Positions 8,777 to 18,424 are shown, counted from the first letter of the stretch. The stretch is 64,000 nucleotides of DNA from Betaproteobacteria bacterium GR16-43 (GCA_001953215.1 CP019169.1:3534001-3598000); one strand, 5' to 3'. Translations and numbers: made by a program. Notes: generated by a model from the sequence alone, not told the origin.

Positions 8777-10606
8777 CTAGGCGACGGCGCTGCGTTCGGG
8801 CTTGCGGTCGCGGCAAGCCGGCCCGGCGTGCGTCATGTCAAGCAGGAACTTCTGCATGTCCCAGGCCCCCGTGGGACACCGTTCGGCGCACAGGCCGCAG
8901 TGCAAGCAGACGTCCTCGTCCTTGGCCATGATGCGCCCGGTCTTGAGCCCCGCTCCGATGTAGAGCGCCTGCGAGCGATCCTTCGCGGGCGCGGTGAGGC
9001 GCGCGCGCAGCTCGCCTTCCTCGCCGTCCGCGGTGAACGTGATGCAGTCCATCGGGCAGATGTCCACGCAGGCGTCGCACTCGATGCACAGCTTGGGCGC
9101 GAAGACGGTCTGTACGTCGCAGTTCAGGCAGCGCTGCGCCTCCTGGAACGCGAGCTTCGCGTCGAAGCCCAGCTCCACTTCCTGGCGGATGTCCTTCAGC
9201 GCGATGGTGAGGTCCTTCAGCGGCACCTTGAAGCGCGCATCGCCGCTCACCGCGTTGTCGTAGCTCCACTCGTGGATTCCCATCTTCTGCGAGATGAGGT
9301 TCACGTGCGGCGGCGGGCGCTGGCGCACGTCCTCGCCCTGCAGCAGGCGGTCGATGGAGATCGCCGCGTCGTGGCCGTGCGCCACGGCCCAGATGATGTT
9401 CTTCGGGCCCAGCGCCGAGTCGCCGCCGAAGAAGACGTGCGGCAGCGACGATTGCAGCGTGAGGGGATCCAACTTCGGCATGCCCCACTCGTCGAACTCG
9501 ACGCCGGAGTCGCGCTCGATCCAGGGGAACGCGTTCTCCTGGCCCACGGCGACCAGCACGTCGTCGCATTCGTGGTGGACGTCCGGCTCGCCCGTGGGGA
9601 CGAGCTTGCGACGGCCCTTCTCGTCCTTCGCGGCCGCGACCTTCTCGAACAGCACGCCGGTCAACTTCCCGTCGGAGTGCGTGAACGCCTTGGGCACGAG
9701 GTAGTTCAGGATCGGGATGCCTTCGTGCGCCGCGTCTTCCTTCTCCCACGGGCTCGCCTTCATTTCCTCGAAGCCCGAGCGGACGATGACCTTCACGTCG
9801 TCGCCGCCGAGGCGCCGGGCCGAACGGCAGCAATCCATCGCCGTGTTGCCCCCGCCCAGCACGATCACGCGCCGGCCGATCTTCGTCACGTGGCCGAAGG
9901 AAACCGACGCGAGCCAATCGATGCCGATGCGGATGTTGGCCGCGCCTTCGCGCCGGCCGGGAATGTCGAGGTCGCGGCCGCGCGGCGCGCCCGAACCCAC
10001 GAAGACCGCGTCGTAGCCTTCCTTCAGCAGGACCGTCAGCGAATCGACGCGATGACCCGCCTTGAACTCGACGCCGAGGTCGAGCACGTAGCCGACCTCC
10101 TCGTCGATCACGCTCTCGGGCAGGCGGAACTTCGGGATCTGGCTGCGGATCATCCCGCCGGCGAGGCGGTCGGAATCGAAGACCGTGACGTGATAGCCCA
10201 GCGGTGCCAGGTCGCGCGCCACGGTGAGCGATGCGGGACCGGCCCCGATGCAAACCACGCGCTTGCCATTCTTGCGCGAAGGCTTCTTCGGCAGGTGCGC
10301 CCGGATGTCACCCTTGTTGTCCGCGGCCACGCGCTTCAGGCGGCAGATCGCGACCGGCTCGGGTTTCTCGCCCTGGTTTTCCTCCACGCGCCCGCGTCGG
10401 CAGGCGGGCTCGCACGGGCGATCGCACGTGCGCCCGAGGATGCCGGGGAACACGTTGGAATTCCAATTGACGAGGTAAGCCTCGCCGTAGCGGCCCTGGG
10501 CGATGAGGCGGATGTATTCGGGAACGGGCGTATGGGCAGGGCATGCCCATTGGCAATCGACCACCTTGTGGAAGTAGTCGGGATGACCGATGTCGGTCGG
10601 CTTCAA
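8777..10606 (-). CDS. GltD-like FAD/NAD(P) oxidoreductase with 4Fe-4S domains
   Basis: Cytoplasmic flavoprotein of 609 residues, related to the glutamate synthase small subunit. An N-terminal cysteine-rich domain (C18, C22, C61, C65, C69) precedes an FAD-binding Rossmann motif (CIGAGPAS, about 120) and an NAD(P)-binding motif (VLGGGNTA, about 250). The C-terminal extension carries two 4Fe-4S motifs, C507-C510-C513-C517 and C567-C570-C573-C577. Such proteins pass electrons between NAD(P)H and ferredoxin-like centres as partners of larger oxidoreductases. No large subunit (GltB, or a 2-oxoacid oxidoreductase) is adjacent, so its partner is unknown. It is the nearest upstream gene of the chemosensory operon. 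Confidence 0.88.
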   Translation of the reverse strand: MKPTDIGHPDYFHKVVDCQWACPAHTPVPEYIRLIAQGRYGEAYLVNWNSNVFPGILGRTCDRPCEPACRRGRVEENQGEKPEPVAICRLKRVAADNKGDIRAHLPKKPSRKNGKRVVCIGAGPASLTVARDLAPLGYHVTVFDSDRLAGGMIRSQIPKFRLPESVIDEEVGYVLDLGVEFKAGHRVDSLTVLLKEGYDAVFVGSGAPRGRDLDIPGRREGAANIRIGIDWLASVSFGHVTKIGRRVIVLGGGNTAMDCCRSARRLGGDDVKVIVRSGFEEMKASPWEKEDAAHEGIPILNYLVPKAFTHSDGKLTGVLFEKVAAAKDEKGRRKLVPTGEPDVHHECDDVLVAVGQENAFPWIERDSGVEFDEWGMPKLDPLTLQSSLPHVFFGGDSALGPKNIIWAVAHGHDAAISIDRLLQGEDVRQRPPPHVNLISQKMGIHEWSYDNAVSGDARFKVPLKDLTIALKDIRQEVELGFDAKLAFQEAQRCLNCDVQTVFAPKLCIECDACVDICPMDCITFTADGEEGELRARLTAPAKDRSQALYIGAGLKTGRIMAKDEDVCLHCGLCAERCPTGAWDMQKFLLDMTHAGPACRDRKPERSAVA

Positions 10607-10658
10607 AGGCCCCTCCTCTCGTTGTGCACCGAGTCTAGCGGCTTTTGGGCCGCACGGC

Positions 10659-11036
10659 TCATGCCGCCGCTTTCCCTCGCGGTCGATGCGTAGCGACCCC
10701 CGTCGCGCCCAGGACCAGGCCGATCACGAGCACGTACCAGACCGACGCGAGGTCGCCCCGGGCGGGCAGGATCGCGGTGGAATCGAGCACGATCCCCACC
10801 GCGGCGAGCAGGGCCAGCAGCAGCAGGACGACGCCCGCCCCGCGCGTGAGGAGCGGCAGGCTCGAGTCGCGTGCCGGCGCGGCGGCCAGCAGGTAGCCCA
10901 GGATGCTGAACACCGGAAACAGGACCCAGAGGGCGAGTCCCGCTTCCCCGGCGACGACGCCGAAGGGCACGAGCAACAGGTAGGCACCCGACAGGACGCC
11001 GAGTGCGAGCAGGATGAGACCGGCAACGATGAGCAT
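10659..11036 (-). CDS. Small four-helix membrane protein
   Basis: Unrecognised protein of 125 residues with four predicted membrane helices (about 3-28, 36-50, 67-86 and 97-115) joined by short loops and ending in a basic tail PRGKAAA. The ATG at 11036 has a strong GGAGG sequence 7-8 bases upstream. It is divergent from the CoA-transferase gene, with 49 bases between them, and 52 bases upstream of the flavoprotein. No catalytic motif is visible, so I assign no function. Confidence 0.7.
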   Translation of the reverse strand: MLIVAGLILLALGVLSGAYLLLVPFGVVAGEAGLALWVLFPVFSILGYLLAAAPARDSSLPLLTRGAGVVLLLLALLAAVGIVLDSTAILPARGDLASVWYVLVIGLVLGATGVATHRPRGKAAA

Positions 11037-11085
11037 GGCAAACCCTCCAATTCTGCGAACGCAAACTACAGCATAATCCCGCGCC

Positions 11086-12309
11086 ATGCGACGCATTCTC
11101 GAAGGCATCCGGGTCCTCGACCTCACGCGCGTCCTCGCGGGACCGTGGTCCACGCAGATCCTGGCCGACCTGGGCGCCGAAGTCATCAAGCTCGAGCGCC
11201 CGGGCCTGGGCGACGACACGCGCCATTGGGGTCCGCCGTGGCTGAAGGACACCGAGGGCCGCGAGACGCAGGAAGCCGCCTACTACCTCGCCGCGAATCG
11301 CGGCAAGAAATCGGTCACCCTCGACATCGCGAAGCCCGAGGGCCAGGCGATCGCGCGCGACCTCGCGGCGAAATGCGACGTGCTGGTGGAGAACTTCAAG
11401 GTAGGCGACCTCGCCCGCTACGGACTCGACTACGCGAGCCTCGCGGCGAAGGATCCGGGGCTGGTCTACTGCTCGATCACGGGCTTCGGCCAGACCGGCC
11501 CGTACGCCGAGCGCCCCGGATACGATTTCATCGTGCAGGGCATGGGCGGGCTGATGAGCATCACCGGCGAGCGCGACGACCTTCCCGGCGGCGGGCCGCA
11601 GAAGGTCGGTGTCGCGGTGTCCGACCTCTTCACCGGGCTCTACTCGGCCAATGCGATCGTGGCCGCCCTCTTCCACCGCGAGCGCACCGGCGTGGGCCAG
11701 CACATCGACATGGCGCTGCTCGACTGCCAGGTGGCGATGCTCGCGAACATGAACACGAGCTACCTCGCCTCGGGCGTGCCGCCGGTGCGCTTCGGAAATG
11801 CGCACCAGTCCATCGTCCCGTACCAGGTGTTCCGGGCCTCGGATGCCTACCTCATCGTGGCCGTCGGCAACGACTCCCAGTTCGTGCGCTTCTGCGACGT
11901 CATCGGGGCGCCGCAACTCGCGACGGACGCGCGGTATGCGAAGAATCCGGGGCGGGTCGCGAATCGCGACGCCCTGGTGGCGCTGATCGCCGAGCGCATG
12001 GTGCTCCAGCCTGTTGCGCACTGGCTCGAACGCCTCGAAGCGGCCGGCGTGCCGTGCGGGCCGATCCGCGACCTGGGCCAGGTCTTCGAGGACGAGCAGG
12101 TGATCCATCGCGGCCTGCAGGTCCGGGTTCCCCATCCGCAGGCGGGCGAGGTCCGTCTCGTGGCGAACCCGATGCGCTTTTCGGCGACGCCCATCGCCTA
12201 TGCCTCACCGCCCCCGATGCTGGGCGAACACACCGACGGCATCCTGGCCGGCCTGCTGGGCCTGGCCCCCGACCGGATCGCCGAGCTCCGGACCCGCGGC
12301 ATCACGTAG
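11086..12309 (+). CDS. CaiB/BaiF family CoA-transferase
   Basis: Class III CoA-transferase of 407 residues, a family that moves CoA between carboxylic acids (formyl-, succinyl- or carnitine-CoA types). Family hallmarks are the start LEGIRVLDLTRVLAGPW, ADLGAEVIKLE, the GD-TRHWGPP segment, and GVGQHIDMALLD, which contains the catalytic Asp. The length is typical. Substrate cannot be told from sequence; no acyl-CoA dehydrogenase or decarboxylase is nearby. A CATAAT hexamer at 11072-11077 may be its -10 element, which would leave almost no 5' leader. Confidence 0.92.
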   Translation: MRRILEGIRVLDLTRVLAGPWSTQILADLGAEVIKLERPGLGDDTRHWGPPWLKDTEGRETQEAAYYLAANRGKKSVTLDIAKPEGQAIARDLAAKCDVLVENFKVGDLARYGLDYASLAAKDPGLVYCSITGFGQTGPYAERPGYDFIVQGMGGLMSITGERDDLPGGGPQKVGVAVSDLFTGLYSANAIVAALFHRERTGVGQHIDMALLDCQVAMLANMNTSYLASGVPPVRFGNAHQSIVPYQVFRASDAYLIVAVGNDSQFVRFCDVIGAPQLATDARYAKNPGRVANRDALVALIAERMVLQPVAHWLERLEAAGVPCGPIRDLGQVFEDEQVIHRGLQVRVPHPQAGEVRLVANPMRFSATPIAYASPPPMLGEHTDGILAGLLGLAPDRIAELRTRGIT

Positions 12310-12383
12310 GCGTATTACAAGGCGTTACATCTTTCCGCCATTCCGCGCACAATTTGGTTACGTCCGCGGAGCAACCTGTGGCC

Positions 12384-14021
12384 ATGTCCAGAACGCCCGT
12401 CCTCGCCTTCCTCCTCGCCCTGGTGCCCACGCTCGCCGGCGCGCAGGGCTTGGGTGGAGCCGAATCGGATGCGGTGCGCCTGCTGCGCCAGGCGAGCTTC
12501 GGCCCCACGGAAGCCAGCATCGCGCGCGTCGTGACCCTCGGCGCCGAGGCGTGGATCGACGAGCAGCTCGCGATGCCGGCCACCGCCTACCCGGCCTACC
12601 CGTATGTGTCGGCGAACCGCCCCGACACCTGCGTGGACAACCGCACGCCGCCGATCACCGCCTCGAGCTTCTGCGCCCGCGACAACTACTCGCTCTTCCA
12701 GCTGCAGCTGCGCTTCTTCAAGGACGCCGTCGAGGGCCCGGACCAGTTGCGCCAGCGCGTCGCCTTCGCCCTGTCGCAGATCCTCGTCACTTCGGGGCTC
12801 GACAACAATCGCAACTACGCGATGCGCAACTACCAGCAGATCTTCCGCGACCACGCGTTCGGCAACTACTACGACGTGCTTCGCGCGGTGACGCTCTCGC
12901 CCGTGATGGGCGACTACCTCGACATGGTCAACAACAACAAGGCGAATCCCGCGGCGGGCACGGAGCCCAACGAGAACTTCGCGCGCGAGGTGCTGCAGCT
13001 CTTCTCGATCGGCACCGATGCCTTGAATGCCGACGGTTCGCCGATCCGGGACGCGGCGGGCAAGCCGTATCCCACCTACGACCAGGAAGAGATCGAGGGC
13101 TTCGCGCACGTCTTCACGGGATGGACCTATCCCACCATCGCCGGACAGCGTCCCCGCAACAACAACCCGCGCAACTACGACGGCCCGATGCGCCCGGTGG
13201 ACGCGAACCATGATTTCGGCGCGAAGGTCCTCCTGAACGGGGTCATCGCTCCGGCCGGCCTGCCGATGGAGCGGGACCTCGACTTCGCCCTGGGCAACAT
13301 CTTCGCGCACGCCAACGTCGGGCCGTTCATCGGCAAGCGGCTGATCCAGAAGCTCGTCACGAGCGATCCGTCGCCCGGGTACGTCGCGCGCGTCACCGCG
13401 GCCTTCGACGACAACGGGACCGGCGTCCGCGGCGACCTGCGAGCCGTCGTGAAGGCGATCCTGCTCGATCCCGAAGCGCGCGGCGCGCGTTCCGCGGACC
13501 CGTCATTCGGCAAGCTTTCGGAACCCATCCTCTACCTCGCCGCCACGGCGCGAGCGCTCGGCGGGCGCACCGACGGCGTCTACTTCCGCGTCGCCGCCAG
13601 CACGTTGAGCCAGAACGTCTTCTACGCGCCGTCGGTCTTCAACTTCTACCCGCCCGGCTACGTGATCCCCGGCACCACCCGGCTCGGCCCCGAATTCGGC
13701 ATCCAGAACACGTCCACCGCGATCAACCGCACGAACATCGCCTACGGGCTGATCTTCGCGAACGCGATCGCGCCGGATCCGACGGTCTTCGGCGCCACCG
13801 GCACGACGATCGACCTCACGGCGTACCGGGCCGTCGCGGCCGACGCCGGCGCGCTGGCCGACCGCTTCGGCCGCTACCTGCTCGCGGGAAAAATGTCGCC
13901 GTCGATGCGTTCGGCGATCGTGAGCGCCGTGAATGCGGTTCCCGCGACCGACACGCTCAATCGCGCGAGGACCGCGGCGTACCTCGTCGTGAGCTCGCCC
14001 CAATTCCAGGTGGAACGCTGA
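12384..14021 (+). CDS. Secreted DUF1800 family protein
   Basis: Exported protein of 545 residues with a Sec signal peptide (MSRTPVLAFLLALVPTLAGA). The DUF1800 signature appears as RLLRQASFGPT near the start, EPNENFAREVLQLFSIG in the middle and VFNFYPPGYV near the end. Members are almost always encoded next to a DUF1501 protein, as here; their function is not established. The reading frame is open far upstream, but the ATG at 12384 begins the signal peptide and follows a 74-base gap. The stop overlaps the next ATG as TGATG. A second such pair lies at 46087-48737. Confidence 0.9.
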   Translation: MSRTPVLAFLLALVPTLAGAQGLGGAESDAVRLLRQASFGPTEASIARVVTLGAEAWIDEQLAMPATAYPAYPYVSANRPDTCVDNRTPPITASSFCARDNYSLFQLQLRFFKDAVEGPDQLRQRVAFALSQILVTSGLDNNRNYAMRNYQQIFRDHAFGNYYDVLRAVTLSPVMGDYLDMVNNNKANPAAGTEPNENFAREVLQLFSIGTDALNADGSPIRDAAGKPYPTYDQEEIEGFAHVFTGWTYPTIAGQRPRNNNPRNYDGPMRPVDANHDFGAKVLLNGVIAPAGLPMERDLDFALGNIFAHANVGPFIGKRLIQKLVTSDPSPGYVARVTAAFDDNGTGVRGDLRAVVKAILLDPEARGARSADPSFGKLSEPILYLAATARALGGRTDGVYFRVAASTLSQNVFYAPSVFNFYPPGYVIPGTTRLGPEFGIQNTSTAINRTNIAYGLIFANAIAPDPTVFGATGTTIDLTAYRAVAADAGALADRFGRYLLAGKMSPSMRSAIVSAVNAVPATDTLNRARTAAYLVVSSPQFQVER

Positions 14022-15376
14022 TGAAGACGCCGCGCCGCGAATTCCTCCTGCGCTCCGGCGCCCTCGGCGCCGCGGGGCTCGCGGCCCGCCTCGCACCGCT
14101 GGGTTCCCTGGCGCTGCCCGCCCACGCCGCCGGTGCGGAGGACTACAAGGCCCTGGTGTGCGTGTTCCTGTACGGCGGCGCGGATGGCAACAACCTCGTG
14201 ATCCCGCTGGATGCCGCGGGCTATGCGCGCTACGCCGCCGTGCGCCCCGTCAGTTCGGGCATCAACATCGCGCAGTCCGCACTCCTGCCGATCCGTCCCG
14301 CGGGCCTCGACGACTTCGGCCTGCACCCGGACCTCGCCGCGGTCCATCCCCTGTTCGCCCAGGGCAAGCTCGCCGTGCTGGCCAACGTGGGACCGCTCAA
14401 CGAGCCTACGACGCGCGCCGACTACTTCAGCAAGCGGCCGGACAACCTGTACTCGCACTCGGACCAGCAGGCGCAGTGGCAATCGTCGGTGTCCGAAGGG
14501 CGCAGCGCGACCGGATGGGGCGGACGCATCGCCGACGCCGTGGCCGATGGCGCGGCGTTCCCGGTGGTCACGACGATCGCCGGCGCGTCGCTCTTCACGA
14601 CAGGCGCCGTCACGAGCCCGCTCGCACTCGGGGCCACGGGCGGGCTCGCGTTGCAGGGCTTCACGCAGTCGGCCGCGTCGCGCGCGCGCGCCGCCTCGCT
14701 CTTCTCCATCCTCGCGGCCGATCGGGACAACGACTACGTGAAGGCCGCGGGCGACATCTCGTCGCACGCGATCGCGCTCTCCGGCCTGGTCGATCCGATC
14801 CTGACCTCCACGAGTTCGACGATCGCACCGCTTTTCGCGGGCCAGACCTCGTCGATCGCGCAGCAACTGCTCCAGGTCGCGAAGCTGATCGAGGCCCGTG
14901 CCCAGACCGGAGCGCGCCGCCAGGTCTTCTTCGTTTCGCTGGGCAGCTTCGATACGCACTCCGGCGAGCTCGCGACCCTCACGAACCTCCTGGGCCAGCT
15001 CTCGCCCGCCGTGAAGGCGTTCTACGACGCCACCGTGCAGCTCGGCGTGGCGAACCAGGTGACCACGTTCACGCTCTCCGATTTCGGCCGCACGTTCCAG
15101 CCCGCCTCCGGCGCCGGAACGGACCATGCCTGGGGCAACCACCACTTCATCCTGGGCGGCGCGGTGCGCGGCGGAGCCTTCTACGGCCGCTACCCCACGC
15201 TGGCCCTGGCCGGCCCCGACGATGCGGAAGCCGAAGGCCGCTGGATTCCCACCACCTCGGTGGATCAATACGGCGCCACGCTCGCGCGCTGGTTCGGCGT
15301 CTCCGATGCCGGCCTCGCCGCGACCTTCCCGAACCTCCCGCGCTTTTCCACGGCGGACCTGGGGTTCCTCGCCTAG
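14021..15376 (+). CDS. Tat-exported DUF1501 family protein
   Basis: Protein of 451 residues with a twin-arginine-type signal (PRREFLLRSGALGAAG). The DUF1501 core follows: CVFLYGGADGNNLVIP, a conserved FDTHSGEL segment, DFGRTFQP and GTDHAWGNHHFILGG. The family is related to the alkaline-phosphatase/sulfatase superfamily, but activity has not been demonstrated for most members. One-base overlap with the DUF1800 gene indicates coupled translation and probably a shared extracytoplasmic role. Confidence 0.9.
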   Translation: MKTPRREFLLRSGALGAAGLAARLAPLGSLALPAHAAGAEDYKALVCVFLYGGADGNNLVIPLDAAGYARYAAVRPVSSGINIAQSALLPIRPAGLDDFGLHPDLAAVHPLFAQGKLAVLANVGPLNEPTTRADYFSKRPDNLYSHSDQQAQWQSSVSEGRSATGWGGRIADAVADGAAFPVVTTIAGASLFTTGAVTSPLALGATGGLALQGFTQSAASRARAASLFSILAADRDNDYVKAAGDISSHAIALSGLVDPILTSTSSTIAPLFAGQTSSIAQQLLQVAKLIEARAQTGARRQVFFVSLGSFDTHSGELATLTNLLGQLSPAVKAFYDATVQLGVANQVTTFTLSDFGRTFQPASGAGTDHAWGNHHFILGGAVRGGAFYGRYPTLALAGPDDAEAEGRWIPTTSVDQYGATLARWFGVSDAGLAATFPNLPRFSTADLGFLA

Positions 15377-15401
15377 CTACTGGTTTTTCACGACGAGTTT
15401 T

Positions 15402-15424
15402 CCGGGCCTTTCCTTAACGCCCGG
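15402..15424 (+). terminator. Possible hairpin terminator after DUF1501 gene
   Basis: CCGGGC (15402-15407) and GCCCGG (15419-15424) form a GC-rich stem around an 11-base loop, 25 bases after the DUF1501 stop. No T-run follows on the plus strand, so it could be a weak terminator or an mRNA-stabilising hairpin. The gene-free 15377-15538 also contains a TAGAAT hexamer that could serve as a -10 element for the HD-GYP gene. Confidence 0.4.
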
Positions 15425-15538
15425 CGACTCCGTGTCTGTAGAATGACCGCGGTGACTGGAGCGCCAGCGGCCAGAGCTCAGGGAGGAGGCACCGACCCAG
15501 GCCAACGCTGGCGCGAAGACCGACAAGAAGCGGGCCCG

Positions 15539-17101
15539 ATGGAAACCAAGGTACCCACCACCGACCTTCGCGTCGGCATGTTCGTCGCCGATCTCGACCG
15601 CCCCTGGGTCGATACGCCGTTTCTCCTGCAGGGATTCCTGATCGAGGACGACGAGCAGATCCGCGAGCTGCAGCAGCATTGCGCGTATGTGATCGTCGAC
15701 CGCTCGAAATCGCTGGGCGACGAATACGCGGCGGCCGAATTGCCCGGCGCCCAGGCGCTGCCCCGCGCCACCAGCGGTGCGCCCGGCGCCCCGCCCAAGC
15801 CGCAGGTCGAAACGAGCCCGGTCCCCGCCCGCGCCGAACCGCCGCCCCGCGTGGCCAGCAAGCCCGCCGATTCGCGCGTCACGAACCTCGAGGACATCCT
15901 GCGCAGCGGCGCCGGGTCGCGCTCGCACGTCCCACCCCCGCCCGGGCAGCCGGGGGCCGAGGACGAGGGCCCCGGCGTGGTGGGGCGCGTGCTGGGCTCG
16001 TTCAAGGGCCTCTTCAAGCGCAGGTCCGCGAAGGACGAGGCCGAAGCCGCCCCCGTGCCGCCGCCGCAGCCCGAGGAAACGCCGCAGGAGCTGGCGGCGC
16101 GCGCCGCGCTGCTGCCGCCGGGCATGCAGGTCCAGACCTATCGAGACCAGGTCCCGGTCGAAGTCGAGGTCGTGCGCGCCCGCGAGGTGCTGGACCGGAC
16201 CGACGAAGTGCTGGACAAGCTCGTCATCGACATCCGCGGCGGCCACCTGCTCGAGATCGAGGAGGTGGAGGAAGTCGTGAACGACATGGTCGAGAGCATC
16301 GTGCGCAATCCCGATGCCCTCATGTGGGTGGCGCGCCTGCGCGAGCAGGACATCACGACCTACGGGCACAGCCTGCAGGTGGCGGTCTACCTCACGGCCT
16401 TCGGGCGACAGCTGGGATTCCCGAAGCCGCAGCTTTCGCTCCTGGGCCAGGTCGGCCTGCTGCTCGACATCGGCAAGATCAAGCTGCCGCGCGAATTGCT
16501 GGAAAAGGAAGGCAAGCTGACCGCCGAGGAGTTCGCGCTGGCGAAAGAGCACGTGGCCTTCGGCCTCGAGATCCTCTCCTCGACGCCCAACTTCCACCCC
16601 GAGGTGATCGAAGGCATCGGGCACCACCACGAGCGCATCAACGGCAGCGGCTATCCGGCGGGCCTGCAAGGCACCGACATCTCGCTCTTCGGGCGCATGG
16701 CGGGTATCGCCGATTGCTTCGCGGCCATCACCAAGCGCCGGCCCTATGCGGAAGCCGTTTCGTCGTACGAGGCGATGCGCAGCCTCTCGGGCTGGGCCGG
16801 GGATTTCTTCCAGGAAGCGCTGGTGCAGCAATTCATTTCGTCGGTCGGCGTCTTCCCGGTGGGCTCGCTGATCGAGCTGTCCACCGGCGAAGTGGCGATC
16901 GTCGTGGCCCACAACAAGGTGCGGCGCCTGAAGCCGCGCGTGCTGGTGGTCACGGGGCCGGACAAGGCCCCCGCGGGCTTTCCGTCGCTCGTGGACCTCC
17001 TCTACGACCCGAAGACGGCCAACGAGCAGCCGATCTTCATCCGCCGCGGGCTCGCGGCCGGCGCCTTCGGCCTCGACCTCAAGGACTTCTACCTCGCATG
17101 A
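15539..17101 (+). CDS. HD-GYP domain protein with altered HD motif
   Basis: Protein of 520 residues. An N-terminal DUF3391 region (METKVPTTDLRVGMFV) and a Pro-rich linker precede an HD-GYP domain, a family that hydrolyses cyclic di-GMP. The GYP part is intact (HHERINGSGYP), as are GHSLQV and KEHVAFG. The signature HD itself reads LLDIGK: Leu309 replaces the metal-binding His, while Asp310 is kept. Activity may therefore be reduced or lost. I start at METK (15539); an ATG at 15443 would add a low-complexity leader. Its stop overlaps the ATG of the next gene. Confidence 0.9.
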   Translation: METKVPTTDLRVGMFVADLDRPWVDTPFLLQGFLIEDDEQIRELQQHCAYVIVDRSKSLGDEYAAAELPGAQALPRATSGAPGAPPKPQVETSPVPARAEPPPRVASKPADSRVTNLEDILRSGAGSRSHVPPPPGQPGAEDEGPGVVGRVLGSFKGLFKRRSAKDEAEAAPVPPPQPEETPQELAARAALLPPGMQVQTYRDQVPVEVEVVRAREVLDRTDEVLDKLVIDIRGGHLLEIEEVEEVVNDMVESIVRNPDALMWVARLREQDITTYGHSLQVAVYLTAFGRQLGFPKPQLSLLGQVGLLLDIGKIKLPRELLEKEGKLTAEEFALAKEHVAFGLEILSSTPNFHPEVIEGIGHHHERINGSGYPAGLQGTDISLFGRMAGIADCFAAITKRRPYAEAVSSYEAMRSLSGWAGDFFQEALVQQFISSVGVFPVGSLIELSTGEVAIVVAHNKVRRLKPRVLVVTGPDKAPAGFPSLVDLLYDPKTANEQPIFIRRGLAAGAFGLDLKDFYLA

Positions 17102-18375
17102 TCGCGGAGGACTTCAACCGCGAAGAGGTCTTGCGCTACCTCGATCGCGAGAGTGCCGTCGCGCGTGCCACCCACGGGCGCATGGCCGTCCTGGTGCTCG
17201 AGCTGCGGCGCGTCGACCGGTTGCAGGCCCTCCTGAAGGGCCCGCCCGCCGCGCTCACGATGGCCCTGGCCCTCGAGCGCATCCGCAAGGTGCTGCGCCC
17301 CGACGACCGCGTGGCGTCGATCAACGACGATGAAGTCTGCATCGTGCTGCCGCGCCTCGCGCACCCGACGCAGGCGATCCTCGCCGCGGTGAAGGTCCTG
17401 CGCGCGCTGGACCGCCCGATCGCCCACGATGGCGGCACCGCCGTCCTGCGCCCCTGCGTGGGCATCGCGACCGTTCCCGAGCAGGGCTACGACCCGGCCG
17501 AGCTGCTCATGGGCGCGGACGTGGCGCGGCGCATCGCCGCCACGCGCGAAGAGGGCTACCACGTGGCGCAAGCCGAGGACACGGTCGAGTCCGAGGTGTA
17601 TCGCGGCCTCGACCTCGAGCTGGAGCGCGCCATCCGCGCCAACGAGCTGGAGGTGTCCTACCTGCCGCAGGTCGATCTCCTCACCGGCAAGCCGGTCGCG
17701 GCCGAGGCCGTGATCCGCTGGCGCCATGCCACCGCGGGTGACGTGCCGGCCGAGACCATCGTCGGCATCGCGGAGCGCACGGGGCTCATCGGTTCGCTCA
17801 CGGTCTGGGCCCTGAACGCCGTGCTGCGGCACGCCGCGGCGATGGCCGCCGCGGGCGGGACCGTCCCGCGCTTCTCGGTGAACCTCTCGACGCGCACGCT
17901 CACCGACGTGGAGCTGCCCACCGTGGTCGACCAGTCGATGAAGACTTGGGGCGTGGACCCCCGGACGATCACCCTCGAGATCACCGAGAGCTCGATGATC
18001 GCCGACGCCGAGCGCTCGATGGCGATGTTGACGCGCCTGAAGGGCGTGGGCGTGCAACTCGCCATCGACGACTTCGGCACCGGCTACTCGTCGCTCGCCT
18101 ACCTCAAGCGTTTCCCGCTGGACGAGCTGAAGATCGACCGCCTGTTCGTCACCGGCCTGCTCACCGATCACGGCGACCGGCAGATCGTGCGCTCGGTGAT
18201 CAACCTGGCCCACAACTTCGACCTCCGCGCGGTCGCCGAAGGCGTGGAGGATGCGGCGACGCTCGAGGAATTGCGCCGGATGGGCTGCGATCTCGCCCAG
18301 GGTTACGCCGTCAGCCCGCCCCTGGGCGAAAAGGCGTTCCAGGAGTGGTGGTCCGGCACTCTGTCGCGGGGCTGA
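17098..18375 (+). CDS. Degenerate GGDEF plus EAL phosphodiesterase
   Basis: Cytoplasmic protein of 425 residues with no membrane helix. The N-terminal GGDEF-like domain has INDDEV where GGDEF should be, so diguanylate cyclase activity is unlikely. The EAL domain keeps the metal- and substrate-binding residues: AEAVIRW, SVNLS, EITES, AIDDFGTGYSS, LKIDR, AEGVE and the C-terminal QGYAVS. I expect a cyclic di-GMP phosphodiesterase or sensor. It overlaps the HD-GYP gene by 4 bases (ATGA), so the two are probably made together. Confidence 0.92.
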   Translation: MIAEDFNREEVLRYLDRESAVARATHGRMAVLVLELRRVDRLQALLKGPPAALTMALALERIRKVLRPDDRVASINDDEVCIVLPRLAHPTQAILAAVKVLRALDRPIAHDGGTAVLRPCVGIATVPEQGYDPAELLMGADVARRIAATREEGYHVAQAEDTVESEVYRGLDLELERAIRANELEVSYLPQVDLLTGKPVAAEAVIRWRHATAGDVPAETIVGIAERTGLIGSLTVWALNAVLRHAAAMAAAGGTVPRFSVNLSTRTLTDVELPTVVDQSMKTWGVDPRTITLEITESSMIADAERSMAMLTRLKGVGVQLAIDDFGTGYSSLAYLKRFPLDELKIDRLFVTGLLTDHGDRQIVRSVINLAHNFDLRAVAEGVEDAATLEELRRMGCDLAQGYAVSPPLGEKAFQEWWSGTLSRG

Positions 18376-18424
18376 AATACCCTTGTAACTCCGTGATTTA
18401 GCGCCTCTAAGGTATAGTCGCGCC

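Noticed and set aside
10590-14021. A single plus-strand frame of 1143 codons leading into the DUF1800 gene.
   Set aside because: Its first 600 codons are out-of-frame readings of the membrane protein and CoA-transferase genes; only the part from 12384 has a signal peptide and DUF1800 motifs.
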